In this document: in pieces, positions 1-11,500 of the stretch
How the letters are laid out: every line of letters starts with the position of its first letter
Position numbering within the stretch: the first letter of the stretch is position 1
Assembly: GCF_910592395.1 (NCBI RefSeq)
Contig: NC_088319.1
Span: forward strand, 13,454,001 to 13,518,000
From: Lineus longissimus
Lineage: Eukaryota; Nemertea; Pilidiophora; Heteronemertea; Lineidae
Direction of reading: 5' to 3'
Length of the DNA: 64,000 nucleotides
The notes under the pieces: model-generated
What the model was told of the DNA's origin: nothing
What the model saw: only the letters and a program-made list of their open reading frames with translations
The model's database searches: none
Position numbers and translations under genes: made by a program

Positions 1-145
1 TGTCAGACCATCAATTCATTGGCATACAGGAATGTAAAGAAAGGTATTATGATTTTGTATCGGGCATTTTCTTCTGTCAACCACCTGTTTTGGACCCTGA
101 AGGACCTTGGGGAACATACAATAATATCCAAAATTCATATTTCAG

Positions 146-1328
146 GTATAACTGTAAAGCACCTGGTTGGCCTTGTCCATCGCGACCTCCACGATTCTTC
201 AATTCTTGCACTGCTTGAGCATACAGCTACTACAATTCTTAATGTTGGTCAGCCGGAGCATTCGAACTTCACAGGGACCTGCCATGTGACGCAAAAGAAG
301 GGTTCTGGAAAAATAACGAAAAAGGTGTGTTCTGTTGATGAATAGTGGCTCCGGTTACAGTGTTTGCCACTCAATTTTCTTTTGATGAGCTCAGATTTTT
401 GTGGCCCTTTCACTACCACAGGGTTTTGGAAGTTTACTAAAACTCTTCATTCAGGATGTGTTATCCATCTTTCAGAAAGAATACTTCTCCTTAGATGCCA
501 GTTGTCAGCTTTCCCACAGCCAGGAGGCGTCCATGGTGATAGCAGTGGAAAAATTAGCCACTGAAAGTAAAGAGGTAGGATTTGGACGACTAACTGAATT
601 GTTCTTTTTTCTTTCAGTTAGACTTCATCTGACACTTTATACTCTATTACTGTATTGTTGTTGTCTTCAGCAGCTGCCTTTGACTGGTATGAAGTTATAT
701 ATTGTAGTTTTGAAGGTACAATGTCATGTCACAAAAAAGTGACAAAGATAAATGTATTCAAATCATTCCAGCCTGACCCAGCTGCCAATTTGACATTCAA
801 CTTGAGGCTAACCAGTGATGAAAAGGAAGCCAGGAGCCAAGTCAAACTGCCCTACACTCATCATGAGGAAAGGTAGGCTATGTTACTCTCTTTTATACGT
901 GGTGTCTCAAAAAACATGACACATGACACACTTTCTACGTTTAATAAATTCTCTGCAAAATTACTTAATAAAAAAATTACTTACAATAAAAACTACATGT
1001 ACATGTAAATCAATTTAGTTAAAAGGCTACTGCCTGCATGTACTTCTGACTGTCTTCTACCTTCTGCTGTAGCTTGCTGATGTGTATATAGGCCTGTTGG
1101 TGCTCCTGGCAAGATCTCATGACTAGCTTCTGACTGGCAAAACCAGGAATAGGATTTGCATCTTTTCTCCTCGCCCTGTATGAGATTGTTTATATGTGTG
1201 ATTTGGGTTTGTGTTTCAGGAAAGAACAACTGCTTGGCAACCCACAAGAAACTGGAAAAATATTCTACCATCCGGATAAGGAGGACGACTTTGATGAAGA
1301 GGACCCAGATGATGACCTTGACATTTGA
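146..1328 (+). CDS. ELP5: Elongator complex protein 5 (3' part of gene)
   Basis: The C-terminal exons of ELP5 are recognisable; the N-terminal exons lie before the window. ELP5 is a RecA-fold subunit of the Elp4/5/6 ring of Elongator, which modifies wobble uridines of tRNA. Exon 146-324 follows a TTTCAG acceptor and reads LVGLVHRDLH, like vertebrate ELP5. Exon ~671-872 contains NLTFNLRLTSDEKEAR, and exon 1220-1328 ends with the family signature DEEDPDDDLDI and a stop. Phases match between the last two exons (872 to 1220, phase 2). The join between 324 and 671 is unsure. Either a middle exon 395-566 (phase 0 in, phase 1 out) is used, or a weak donor near 329 is. The middle exon has no counterpart I recognise at that position. 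A polyadenylation signal follows at 1398. Confidence 0.88.
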
Positions 1329-1397
1329 CCTTGAACTTTGCATTGTAGCCTTGTCATTGATAGAATATTGTAAGTACTCAGCTGCATTGCATCAAAA

Positions 1398-1403
1398 AAT
1401 AAA
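1398..1403 (+). promoter_or_regulatory. Polyadenylation signal of ELP5
   Basis: AATAAA lies 70 bases after the ELP5 stop codon, inside an AT-rich stretch. This is the usual position for a cleavage signal. Confidence 0.6.
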
Positions 1404-4199
1404 TATAAATAATGAAATATCACATTCTCTATTGTTTATTCAACAGCATGGACTAAAGATAATTTGTCAAATATTCAGATTCAGACTTTGTGGAATTGCA
1501 GGAAGTAGAACTTCTGACTACAGGTGCATGAGGCTGTATTTCATTCCAGTTGTATTTATGTGCGTAGTTGCTGCCGAAGTCTTTCATTTCGATGCCTGTT
1601 GACATCTGAGAACAAGGGCATCCATTGGTCTTTGACTTAGGGTTTGTGATTGTCTCGCCCTCACCCCCACACTTTCCTCAGGTTGAGACTTGATGCGACA
1701 ATGGGGGTTGTGATTGCGAGCACTTTGACATTATATTTCCCTAGCTATCGGCCTGCGCATTCTTCTTCAAGCTCAACTCCCTGGGGGGCATACAGGCCAG
1801 CTCCCTCTTAGCGCTCTACCGAATCAGCATCTTCTTTCCGAAATTGTGGTGTGCAGGCTTAGTAGGATTTCTTTATCATTTCCATGGAGTGTTGAGAGGA
1901 GTTAAAAATTCATTTCAATCCTTTTGCTGCACTGCGGAAGTCAGCCCATGCACTTCAATTGATGGTAATGCTGAACACTGCTTCCTTTTTTTCTCTGCAA
2001 GGGCAAATGATATTTCAAAATGTTGCCATCTTTACTGCCCGCTGTTAAGGTAAAATATTGGTCGAAATGATATTATCACCAAATCATGTCCATTTGAATC
2101 TCCAAATCAATCTGATAGGCTCTCTGATAGGCTTCAGCAAGTAGGGCATGGTATTCGGAGCAGGCTATTGTTTCCAGAGTCCGTTTGGCATATTTAGAGA
2201 GGCTGTAGGAAAGTGATGATGAATTTAAACTCCAGTTGGGCTGAACATGCTAGCCTATGCATGTGATGCACATATCATGGGGACATGCTATGTATGCCAC
2301 CCACAGTGAAAGGGGGAGAAGGCAGTGTTAATCAATATCAAAAATACAAAACAAAGAAATATTATTTCACATGTAGAATTTATTAATCAACAACCCTTAG
2401 TACATATATTCAAAATGCTCTAATAACTGATTGTTAGGATTATGGCCGAGATATATGAATTTTTTATCTTTCCTAATTCTGCATTGCACATTATAAAATT
2501 GACAGAACTGTTTGAAAATACTATTGCTTTGCTGCATCCCCGAGAATCAGTTCCCGAACTAGTCGAGAATCTTATCTTAGTTCTATTTGCAAGCAAGGCA
2601 GGCCTTCCAACTTCCTGAGCAGCCTGCCCAGTAGAGTGCCTGGGAAAATGTGTGTGCCCCACAAATGAATATCAAACCCAACGACTACTGGGTTCCTCGC
2701 AGACATGAGATTTTCTTGTCAGCAATTAAGATAGCAGGTCGCAGTGATTAAATGGCTTGTTTCTGTGGTGCATACCAATTAAGATTTTACCAGATATACA
2801 CGTGAGAACGAGATCAGTATCATATTGTTTCTCCTCGAAAAATACATGAAGATCAAGAAAACTTCTCATCTATTTCACACAAAAATATTTTAAATATCTT
2901 AAAATACATGAATAGATAAAACTTTGCTTTTAACATGTTTATATCCCATTTACCAGTAAAACATTACACATTTTCAACATGAACTTAAAATTGAACTGGG
3001 AGAAAATGTTTATCCCTTAAAAACGAAAATACCAGTAAGCTTTTAATGACAAAAATATAGCATGATGCCATCTAATGTCTCACAGCATGCAGCACCAATA
3101 AGAATAAAGTATAAGACCGAATTAGATATGCAAATTACTTGGTACATGCAGTACAGTTAAAACTAATGAAGGACAGTCTTGGGACAAATGCAGTCCTGCA
3201 GATTAAAAGATAAAATAAAGCATCCAGCACATCTTTGTTATAACAATTAGAGTTTTGTTCGGTATATCGTTGTAAAATTGGTCAACAGCAATCGGGTCAA
3301 AACAGACTGATTTTTGGTCCTTTTAACAAAACAATTACCAACAGTGAACAAGTCGGAAAAATTCTGCTGTATTTTGTTAAGGGGAAAGCACCAGCTACGG
3401 GCAGTGTTTATGGCACCAATAATTATCTGCAACTGCCCATGCATGAATTCTGAGATTTTTGATCCCCTTACATATTCGTAACTACTTTCTTAATACCTTC
3501 AAAACATCAATTTGGGGTTTCTGGTGCACATCACCCAAGTCAACAGCCAAAAAAACTGTTGCCCCATTGTTGAGCCAGTTCTGATTATGAAACCACTTTT
3601 AACAGAAAAAAACAACTACATATTGATGATACAACACGTTAAAACTTTAGAGAAGATGAAGAAAATTACCTCTTTAAAGTACAATGTGTTGCAGCTAAAG
3701 AATTTTAGCAGGGTGCAGCACCCAGTCTTTTCACAAGCATGACAAGTGACTAATTTATTTCATTTAAAGCAGAGCGCTGTACCTCAACTTTTTCAGGCTG
3801 TGTTCTTTCCTGCCCTGCCTCTTAAGATTTCTTGCTGAAACACTGGTACGATACCCACACAGAATCAGGCACACAAAACATTAGCAAAAGATGTAAAAAA
3901 TAATTGATGAAATTAAACGACAGGGAATGCCCTCAACCATAAAAGACCCTTAAAAATAAAAAGGTTTGTTCTCCACTAGGGTGGTTTCCTGCCTTGGTTT
4001 AGCCATTTTCGCCTGCTTTGTGGTCAGTTTAAAAAATCGCCGAGCCAACGAACAACTTGAAAATTAATCCGATGCCTGTGAAAGCTGTGCAGTTTCCCGC
4101 ATTCGTCACTGCAGTGGAAAAATCTCAAAACCCATTCATCCGACAAAATAATTCAATCCTTTGGATCCTCTACTCCACAATTCCTGCCTAGAGCCCTCT
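1404..4199. other. Intergenic, no gene recognised
   Basis: This 2.8 kb stretch lies between the 3' ends of two convergent genes, ELP5 (+) and PXYLP1 (-). The short open frames have no family likeness and no consistent splice framework. The sequence is AT-rich. The part nearest 4199 should include the PXYLP1 3' UTR. I see no RNA gene or clear repeat. Confidence 0.5.
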
Positions 4200-6152
4200 T
4201 TATGGCTTATGAAGAGCACAGGCCTCAGCATATTTTTCTACCCCAAACATTTCTTTTAGATTCTCCACCTGGACAAACTCCATAAAGCGCTCAAACGGGC
4301 AAAGCCCACCGAGGAGTTTCTCCTTACAGAACCGAACAAATTTCGTTACATCCCTCCCATTAAATAGAACCTTTATAAAGTATTTGACATCATGTGATCC
4401 TTTGGAGCTGTAGAGTTCAAAAACAATTCTGGAGGCGTAAGGAGGCCAGAAACCTTCGTGCACGCCTAACGCTGTATTCAGTGCAGTAATAGTGATGTCA
4501 TGGCCAGAAAATAAGACAAATTTTGTCCGATTTTTTGCTGGAGAATTTATTCTGTCGTTCATCATAGTGGCAATTTCTTTCAACATTGGGTGCATCAATA
4601 AACGTTGTGATTTCTGGTAGGAGTCGCTCTGGATTTGAAGCCGGCCATTCCGGTCAATTATATCCCATACTCCCTTCATTATTTCATCCGCATCGCACGG
4701 TTTACCGTCAATGCATGGTAAAGGTGCCCCGTGACAGAATCTCCCGTTTAATGTGTCCATGATGTTAGGTGCCATATGCGGCTTGACATTCAACCCCAAG
4801 CTATCACATGCATCTTTGAATCCATCTGTCCACTGATCACCCCCTAGTATCTTCACTTCCATGGGTACATTTCGGTGTATCACATTATGAAAGCGACAAT
4901 TACAACCGCCAGTGATAAACCTCGGGTTGCAAAACGTTATGATACCTGGTTCAAATTTTAAATGTGACAGTTGAAACTTCGGTAAGAATCCGTAGAGAAA
5001 TGCTAAAGCGCTCTGATATGTTCGTGTATACTTTGTGCTTCGTAAAAGAATCTGTTTAGGTTTAAAATCCTCTTTTAAAAGGCCGAGTTTTTCATTGTAA
5101 ATTTCACCAAGGTATTCCCCGATTCCAAGATGTTGTGCAACACCATGACCCGTTAATTGCGCATTATCGCAGTGTTTCACCATTGGGTAAACAGGAAAAC
5201 TTTTGAATGGATCGTTTGCTCGGCGTTGGTCCTGCTGTTTCCGGAGATCATTGACGAATCCCTGAAAATTTGTATGATTCGGGAACATGCTCGGCTTCAA
5301 ACGGCAATCGAAGTTATGACGTGCGAGCTGTGGAAATGTGGTCATTGGTGTTCTGTCGCCATGCCTGATGAGGATGTACACTGACTTTAGTTTAAAGCCG
5401 GTGGGAACATTGCCTGAAAAGAGAACGTATACAAATCATATAGAAAGTTTCTACCGGTACAATATAAACTTGAAAATATTCGCCAATTTCATATCTTCAA
5501 GTACCATAGTAACTAAAGAAGACCGTTTTGAAAATTGTCTATTTATTTTTTCTGCTGAGTGATACCACATTTTGATTTCATCTTGGTGAACGATTTTGAA
5601 AATGACAAAAAATTGAATTTCAAAATTCGAATGTTCTCACCTTCCTCTCCATGTACAGGCAGATAGGGCGAGTTACAATACTGCCATGGTCGAGATGGTA
5701 CCGCATATGGCACTGGTCCCTTCAATGACCCTTGGTCCCAGATAAACTTGGAGCTACTCCCTGCAACGAAGCGCCGCCTAGACTTGTTGCTTGTAACTAA
5801 AACCCGCACTGCAAATGAGAGTGAATAGATAAACAACTCAATATCGTTACCATACAATTGGAAAACAATATGCCTTTTTAGGTTTTCTTGGTGAAAACCA
5901 GAAACTACTATTATTATCAGCCACCAAGATCAATAATTATAATGATAAATTATAGGTAAGTGATGTAGATTTGTGTAACTGCAGGACATTTTGAGATTGA
6001 TTTAGATTTTTATCTCTCCAACCAGCTGTTGTCTCGCTTTGTTAGTCTTCAATATACTTACTAAGATTCATTAGGATGATAAGGAAAACAATTATAACAA
6101 GAATAGTCTGCCATCTTGTCTTGGTGAGCTTCGCCAATGTCCATGAACACAT
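4200..6152 (-). CDS. PXYLP1: 2-phosphoxylose phosphatase 1-like (histidine acid phosphatase)
   Basis: Family role: a Golgi enzyme that removes phosphate from the linkage-region xylose of glycosaminoglycan primers. The coding exons are 6062-6152, 5641-5808 and 4200-5413, with matching phases and summing to 491 codons including the stop; human PXYLP1 has 480 residues. Exon 1 starts MCSWTLAKLTK and then has a hydrophobic segment (ILVIIVFLIILM), a type II signal anchor. Exon 2 carries WQYCNSPYLP, like the human protein's LLYCNIPS region. Exon 3 has the catalytic RHGDRTP and the distal SGHD of the histidine phosphatase fold, plus QSALAFLYGFLP. The start was chosen because it places the membrane segment in frame with the phosphatase domain. 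The same exon is open in a second frame (see 6062-7451). A longer exon with acceptor at 6244-6245 probably supplies 5' UTR. Confidence 0.9.
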
Positions 6153-6849
6153 TATTGTCCTCATTTTGTGTGGTCCTCAAAGGCTTGCGACAGACAGTAG
6201 TTGCAACATCATCCTTGTTAATGTTATATTGGTTAGTGATGAACTGAAAAATAATAAGAGGCATCAGTCCAAATTATGATTGACATCCCTTAAATTGTGT
6301 CATAGGCACACTCTCCAGCATGTGGGGAGCGCGTAATACACGCGAAACAGAGAGATAGGCGCGTCACAACCTGTGGTCAGATTGTCCTTTTCGTTTTTTC
6401 GTATACACCCTGTATACTACTGTACTGTGAATCGACTGTAAATTTGGTCACAAATTTGCAATCAAAATACAGCGATCTACAGAAAGCATCCAATGCAATC
6501 AACTAACTCTATAATCCTGAATGTAAATGAGATATTGCTAGTCGAACGGTTATGCATATGCATATTATTAGTCGAGGAAAACGATGATAAAAGCAAAATC
6601 AAACAAGCGATTTGTTACATCCTCGATGTACATTTCCACATTGCCGGGAATATTAGTTATTCTCCTCACTAAGAGGTGGCAGCATGAGACAGTTGACCTG
6701 GAACGTAGCTGAAACGTGTGGCGTTAAAACCATAAGATTAATGCCGAGAATTTGCAATATATATAAAGGTCGTGGAAAGTATGTAAGTTTTGATAAAGAT
6801 AAGCTGTGATCTAACAGTCGTGAGTATCATGTTTGGGGTTTATGAAATA

Positions 6850-6975
6850 ACTCGTTCCCCGTTAAAGGGGGGAATTTCCACCCAAAACTGGGCATTTTTT
6901 AATTTTAAAGGGAAGTGCCCGGAAAAAAAGGGGAGTTTTGCACGGCCCGGTAAAAACCTTAGGCGGGAATAAGGT
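6850..6975. other. Homopolymer-doubled, low-quality-looking sequence
   Basis: The stretch is an unusual chain of short homopolymers (for example CCCCGTTAAAGGGGGG and GGAAAAAAAGGGG). It looks like the tail of a poor sequencing trace rather than evolved sequence. It sits in the presumed first intron or leader upstream of PXYLP1. No gene is affected. Confidence 0.4.
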
Positions 6976-7176
6976 TTCATTGATAAAATATAAGGAGTTT
7001 CAAGGCCCCCAAATCACTTGTATGGTTCAATAGATACTGGCCTTTCATTGGTTTACCGTTTGCGTATCATTTACATACTCTCATGTTGAAAAATATGACA
7101 ATATTTACGATCGCGTTATTGATTTTTGCAACATTTTCGGTAACGCGTCCCTTGCGGATCTGTAAGGTACCATACC

Positions 7177-7451
7177 GTTGGCGTACTGACGAGACCAGCG
7201 TCTCTAGGGGTTCCGACATTCCCCATCAGCAGTGACAGGTCACTTGGCTGGAATGGCCCCATCGCCTCTTCACTCATGTTCATTGCCCGCAATTCTGGCA
7301 AATATCTTGAGTCGTCATGGTTGTCAAACAAGTCTTGGATAATATGCTGCTCCATTTCTTCTGTACTGTTCGGATCAGGGGCCTCGCTCTCCATCGGCCC
7401 AGAATCCACCGGCGACTCAAAATCCATACTACTATTCTCTCCATTTTCCAT
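7177..7451 (-). CDS. Putative acidic upstream exon, function unknown
   Basis: An open frame begins with ATG at 7451 and runs about 92 codons of acidic, Ser/Pro/Met-rich protein (for example DLFDNHDDSRYLPEL) to a good GTATGG donor at 7174-7175. I do not recognise the family. It lies upstream of PXYLP1 on the same strand. Spliced to the acceptor before 6243, the frame stays open through that exon (about 60 more codons) but differs from the PXYLP1 frame. It then meets a stop soon after the next junction. It could be an upstream open frame of PXYLP1 transcripts, the 5' exon of an unrelated gene, or chance. Coding composition favours a real exon. Confidence 0.4.
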
Positions 7452-8563
7452 TTTCCATTTTATTCTCTCTCCAACTCACTTCTATCGCTATTGACTGCGT
7501 AACATACACTAACATTCTTTCGCTATCATTGCTAACTTCATTTACTAGAACATTGACCTCTTTGTAGCCGATTATGTAACCCATAGTGGAAACACCTGAC
7601 AGCGCCGCCCGGTGTGGCGGGGATAGTAGTCCTAGGGCTGATAGTCCGTATAACAATAGCCCGCATTGCTAAATGTTTTGGTTAGGGTTAACGGTACAAT
7701 AGATCATGCTGCTTAATTGGTCAAATACAATGCTTCCGGACTATGACTCCAGGGGGACTATATCCGCTGTCACACCGGCATGATCCACGTGCTACTGGCA
7801 TATTTATAACTCGGAGTAAATAAGGTTGTAAAAATATGCAAGTGAGTGCCGTATATGGAAACCATGACGTCACTAAGCAGTTCTTGTTTCTGCTACGGGT
7901 GGCGCTGTTGCTTGCTTCTGGAGGTGCTATTCAACCTCTAAGCTGTTGGGTAGTTCCACTTTTTTTAGCTCAGATGGCGCTAGCCTGTTCACCCTGTTCA
8001 AAGACATCGGAGCGAAAGTGAAAAACGAGGACATTTCTTTTTTCCACCGCAACGGGCTTGTGTATTTTACCGTCGCTCCAATGAGGCAGTAGTTCACCAT
8101 TATCTCTTCTGGATGTGCCCCCCTTCATAGCTCGCCATGTTACCAGAGAGTGTACCAAGTCTTTGCTGGATGTGCCATGTCCCTTCACTATGCGTGCTTT
8201 GTCTGTTCTAGATGTGTACTATCCCAACGTAGTGCACCATGTTTCTACAGGGTGGACCTTGTCTCCACTCTTAGGAAAAATGTGTCTCATTTTCACCATG
8301 ATATCAGAACACGAGACCTGAAGAGACATCAGATACATCATTGACTGCAACAACCATACCATAACATGCTGCCACGAACTGTGCGTCCGTATCTCTAACG
8401 CTCTCTTTCGCAGCCGTACATGCGGGAAAAATAAATCACGACGTACACCATATCGTTAGTCAGGGAAATTCGATTTTATTATTAAACATATGAGTGTTTT
8501 TGCTTCATCTTTAGAATTGTAATCTTTCTTCGGCATCGTCAGTCCACCTGCTGAGACCCTAGA
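7452..8563. other. Intergenic, no gene recognised
   Basis: This is the gap between the putative exon at 7177-7451 and the 3' end of the minus-strand prolyl hydroxylase. It holds only short unrelated open frames and a TTTCCATTTTCCATTTTATT run at its left edge. The part from about 8475 to 8563 is the 3' UTR of the hydroxylase. Confidence 0.5.
8475..8480 (-). promoter_or_regulatory. Polyadenylation signal of minus-strand P4HA gene
   Basis: TTTATT on the plus strand is AATAAA on the minus strand. It lies 84 bases after the stop codon at 8564, a suitable place for the 3' end signal. Confidence 0.55.
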
Positions 8564-11500
8564 CTAGAGAGCATGTTCATTACCCGGCAGGCAACGCTTA
8601 TTGAAGGCTTGTTGATTATATCGAAACCATATATTTCCAACTGAAAAGAAACGAAAGACAGTATGATGTTAAATGCCTTAACTGCTATTGTTTCCTGTTA
8701 ACCATGGGAATGATCTTTCTTTTTTTGGACAAGCTCAAACTGAATATTATTAGTCGAGCAAAGAAATCATACAAAATAATTCGTTGACCATGTTGCTCGG
8801 TATGTAAGGGGTCATAACATAAAAAAAATATAAGGATACTCCCCCCCCCCATTGGCAAAGCTTATTCCGACAACGGACGGCAGTGTCCCGAGTGGGGTTT
8901 TGATCGAAGCGCTCGACACACAATTCTATAAACTTCATTAAATGCATTGCTTTAGGAGAAGACACAAAGGATATTCAGCTGTCAACTTACGCCATTTGGA
9001 CCCTATAGCCACCGGGCAACCAGCGTGGAGTGTCCGTACATCAGGGTCGCCATCTCTGTTAAGGTTGTACCAGAGTGTTGCGCTCCCCTTCACAGGCAAG
9101 ACGCGTGCACCCGCAATTGGGAAGACAGTGGCGCCACCATACTCGACGTCGTTTAGCTGAAATCAATAAATATCAGCTACATTGTATTGATATAAATTGA
9201 TTTTTATTTGCGTGGCCACTCCTTTCATGAAGTCGTAGGCCGATTTATACAGATTAATTTCTTTGCTATTTATCTACACTGCCTTTCGATCAGTATCCTT
9301 TCCACAGTTGGTCTACTCACATCAGAAATAATACCTGAGATAAAGGCCGGGATGATATCATTTTAGGGCACTTACGTAGAACATCCACGTGGCAATTCTG
9401 TCTCCAATTTGACTCATCTCATCGTCCCCCTCGCCTTTATTGAGATAGAATTTCTCATCAGGGTATTTTCGCTGAAAAACAACAACAACAACAACAACAA
9501 TTCTAAAGAGTGAACTTCGTACAATTTGCACATTTTCCTCGGACCTTACAAAGCAATCTGCCAAATCTGTCAATTCTTCGTGGCCTTCAAAATAAATGTA
9601 TTGATTGTCTCTATAAAGAACAGCCTTGTTTTCTATTCAACACACCAATCCTCCTCAAAGAGACCGCGTCGGGCCGAGATCCATATTTTTCTTAATGGAA
9701 TTATTCATTTCAACACTTACCAAGAAATCTGCGTGTGGGCCGTACATGCCTCCGATACCATAGTTGAGAACCTGTTGGGAGAAGCTACATGTAGTGAGGT
9801 GAGTCCACCTGACAGACTACAAGTATGTATTCATGCATTCAAAAGTTGTAACGCCGGTTTCAAACAAGTTTCGTCACTAGTGCGTTGAGTCTGATAATGG
9901 ACTCAGCTGAAGGAGATAAGTAACCATGGTTACAGTTGGCCTTACCTGCAGGTTCTCTGAGCCAGGTTTTCCGTCCAGCTCATCTACTCTAAATCCCGAA
10001 AGCTGCTGGACTCGTTTGAACACTTTAGGGAGGACTGTATCTTCTTCCTTGTCCAGCCAGGCACTAGAAAAAGATCGATTCGATTCAATCATTATTTGGT
10101 ATCGGGTGCCTCGTTCAATAGGGACTTTTCGCATAGCCCCCGAAACGTCAACGCGAACGAGATAAAGGTCAACAAAGAAAGAAATGCTTACGTTTCGCTT
10201 ATCCGGTAATCCGCAATTCTTGAAAATCCTTCTGCCGCAGCCACTGTGGATCGCACGAGCTGAAAGTTAGAGGGCTGTTGATTAGCAATTGTGGTTTTGA
10301 AGTGCATTAGCTTAATGGGTGATGAATTAAGATTTCAACATTTTCTCAAAACAAGACAATGACTACTATGATGCTCAACATATTTTGACAGTCAACGCCC
10401 TTGGAGCAGGTTTGGTCGGTGTCCTGTGTGTGGAAACCGACACACCTGCTCAGAGGGCACTGGACTTTGCCATTACTGGTTCGCAAGCCTATAAACCAGG
10501 ACGAGGACTGCACTGCGCAAACTCACTCGGCGCGATGCGTGCTGACATAAAACAGTAGGCCGGACTCGGACGCATCTGTATGGAGAAACAACTCCATTGT
10601 CTGCGGATGATAATGATAATGTCAGAGTCTTGATAGGGTCAAGTGAGCGAGGACACTCGCAAATGAGGCTGATTGCGGCTGTGGGATGTCATTTGACTAC
10701 TGTACACTGCTTTGGGGTCTAGATATTTCCAGCCGGATCCGGTGCCTTACACGTTCTTTGGCCATTTGCTTTATTTCCTGTTGCTCGCCCTCGTATACGA
10801 CATCGTGAAACATGTAGATGTTAGGGTTGATGTGGAGGACCTCGATCTTGGCCAAATGATAAGGAACGGCCGAGGGTCTGGTGAAGCAGCGGAGATGCTG
10901 GGTGACATTCGCTGGCTGTAAAGATTACGACACGTTACCTTTTTAATCAACCGTCAATCCAAATTTTACCCTGGCCAAAACAAATTTTCTGAAAACACAC
11001 ATGAAGTTTTTTTCATACGCGCGTGTGCGCAAAACTGAAAAAGTAGTTACATTTATGGCGATCAAAGATGCTCCTCTTCTCTGGTAAATTAGTACAAGTC
11101 ACGTGTCGGGCGGACCCGAAGCCTCAATCCTGGACGTCGGAAAACGACAAAGTGCGATATCATTAGACGGATACGCAGCACTCCTGCGTTTGTAACAGGC
11201 CTTTGCTGAATCCCTAAGGCAACAAGTCCATTATCTTAAAACCTCTCTTTACACTCTTAAAATTTATTAGTAATAACAACCAATTTGGTAGTTCCTATTG
11301 TACCAACTATGAAATTTGTAAAAACTAACCATTAATTAGATGTTCCAACTAAAAAGATTAGTAAAAACTCTCTGGAGTGATTAGTGATTGGTATGAAGCA
11401 TTACCTTCTCCGGAATGTCTCCTCTGCAATACCTTTCATAAGTGCTGTGTACGGTGGAAAACTGCTTATGAGGTACGATATTGTTTGACGAGTTCGTAGC

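Noticed and set aside
10712-10921. Plus-strand 69-codon frame
   Set aside because: It is the antisense of P4HA copy A exon 6, which is clearly coding on the minus strand.
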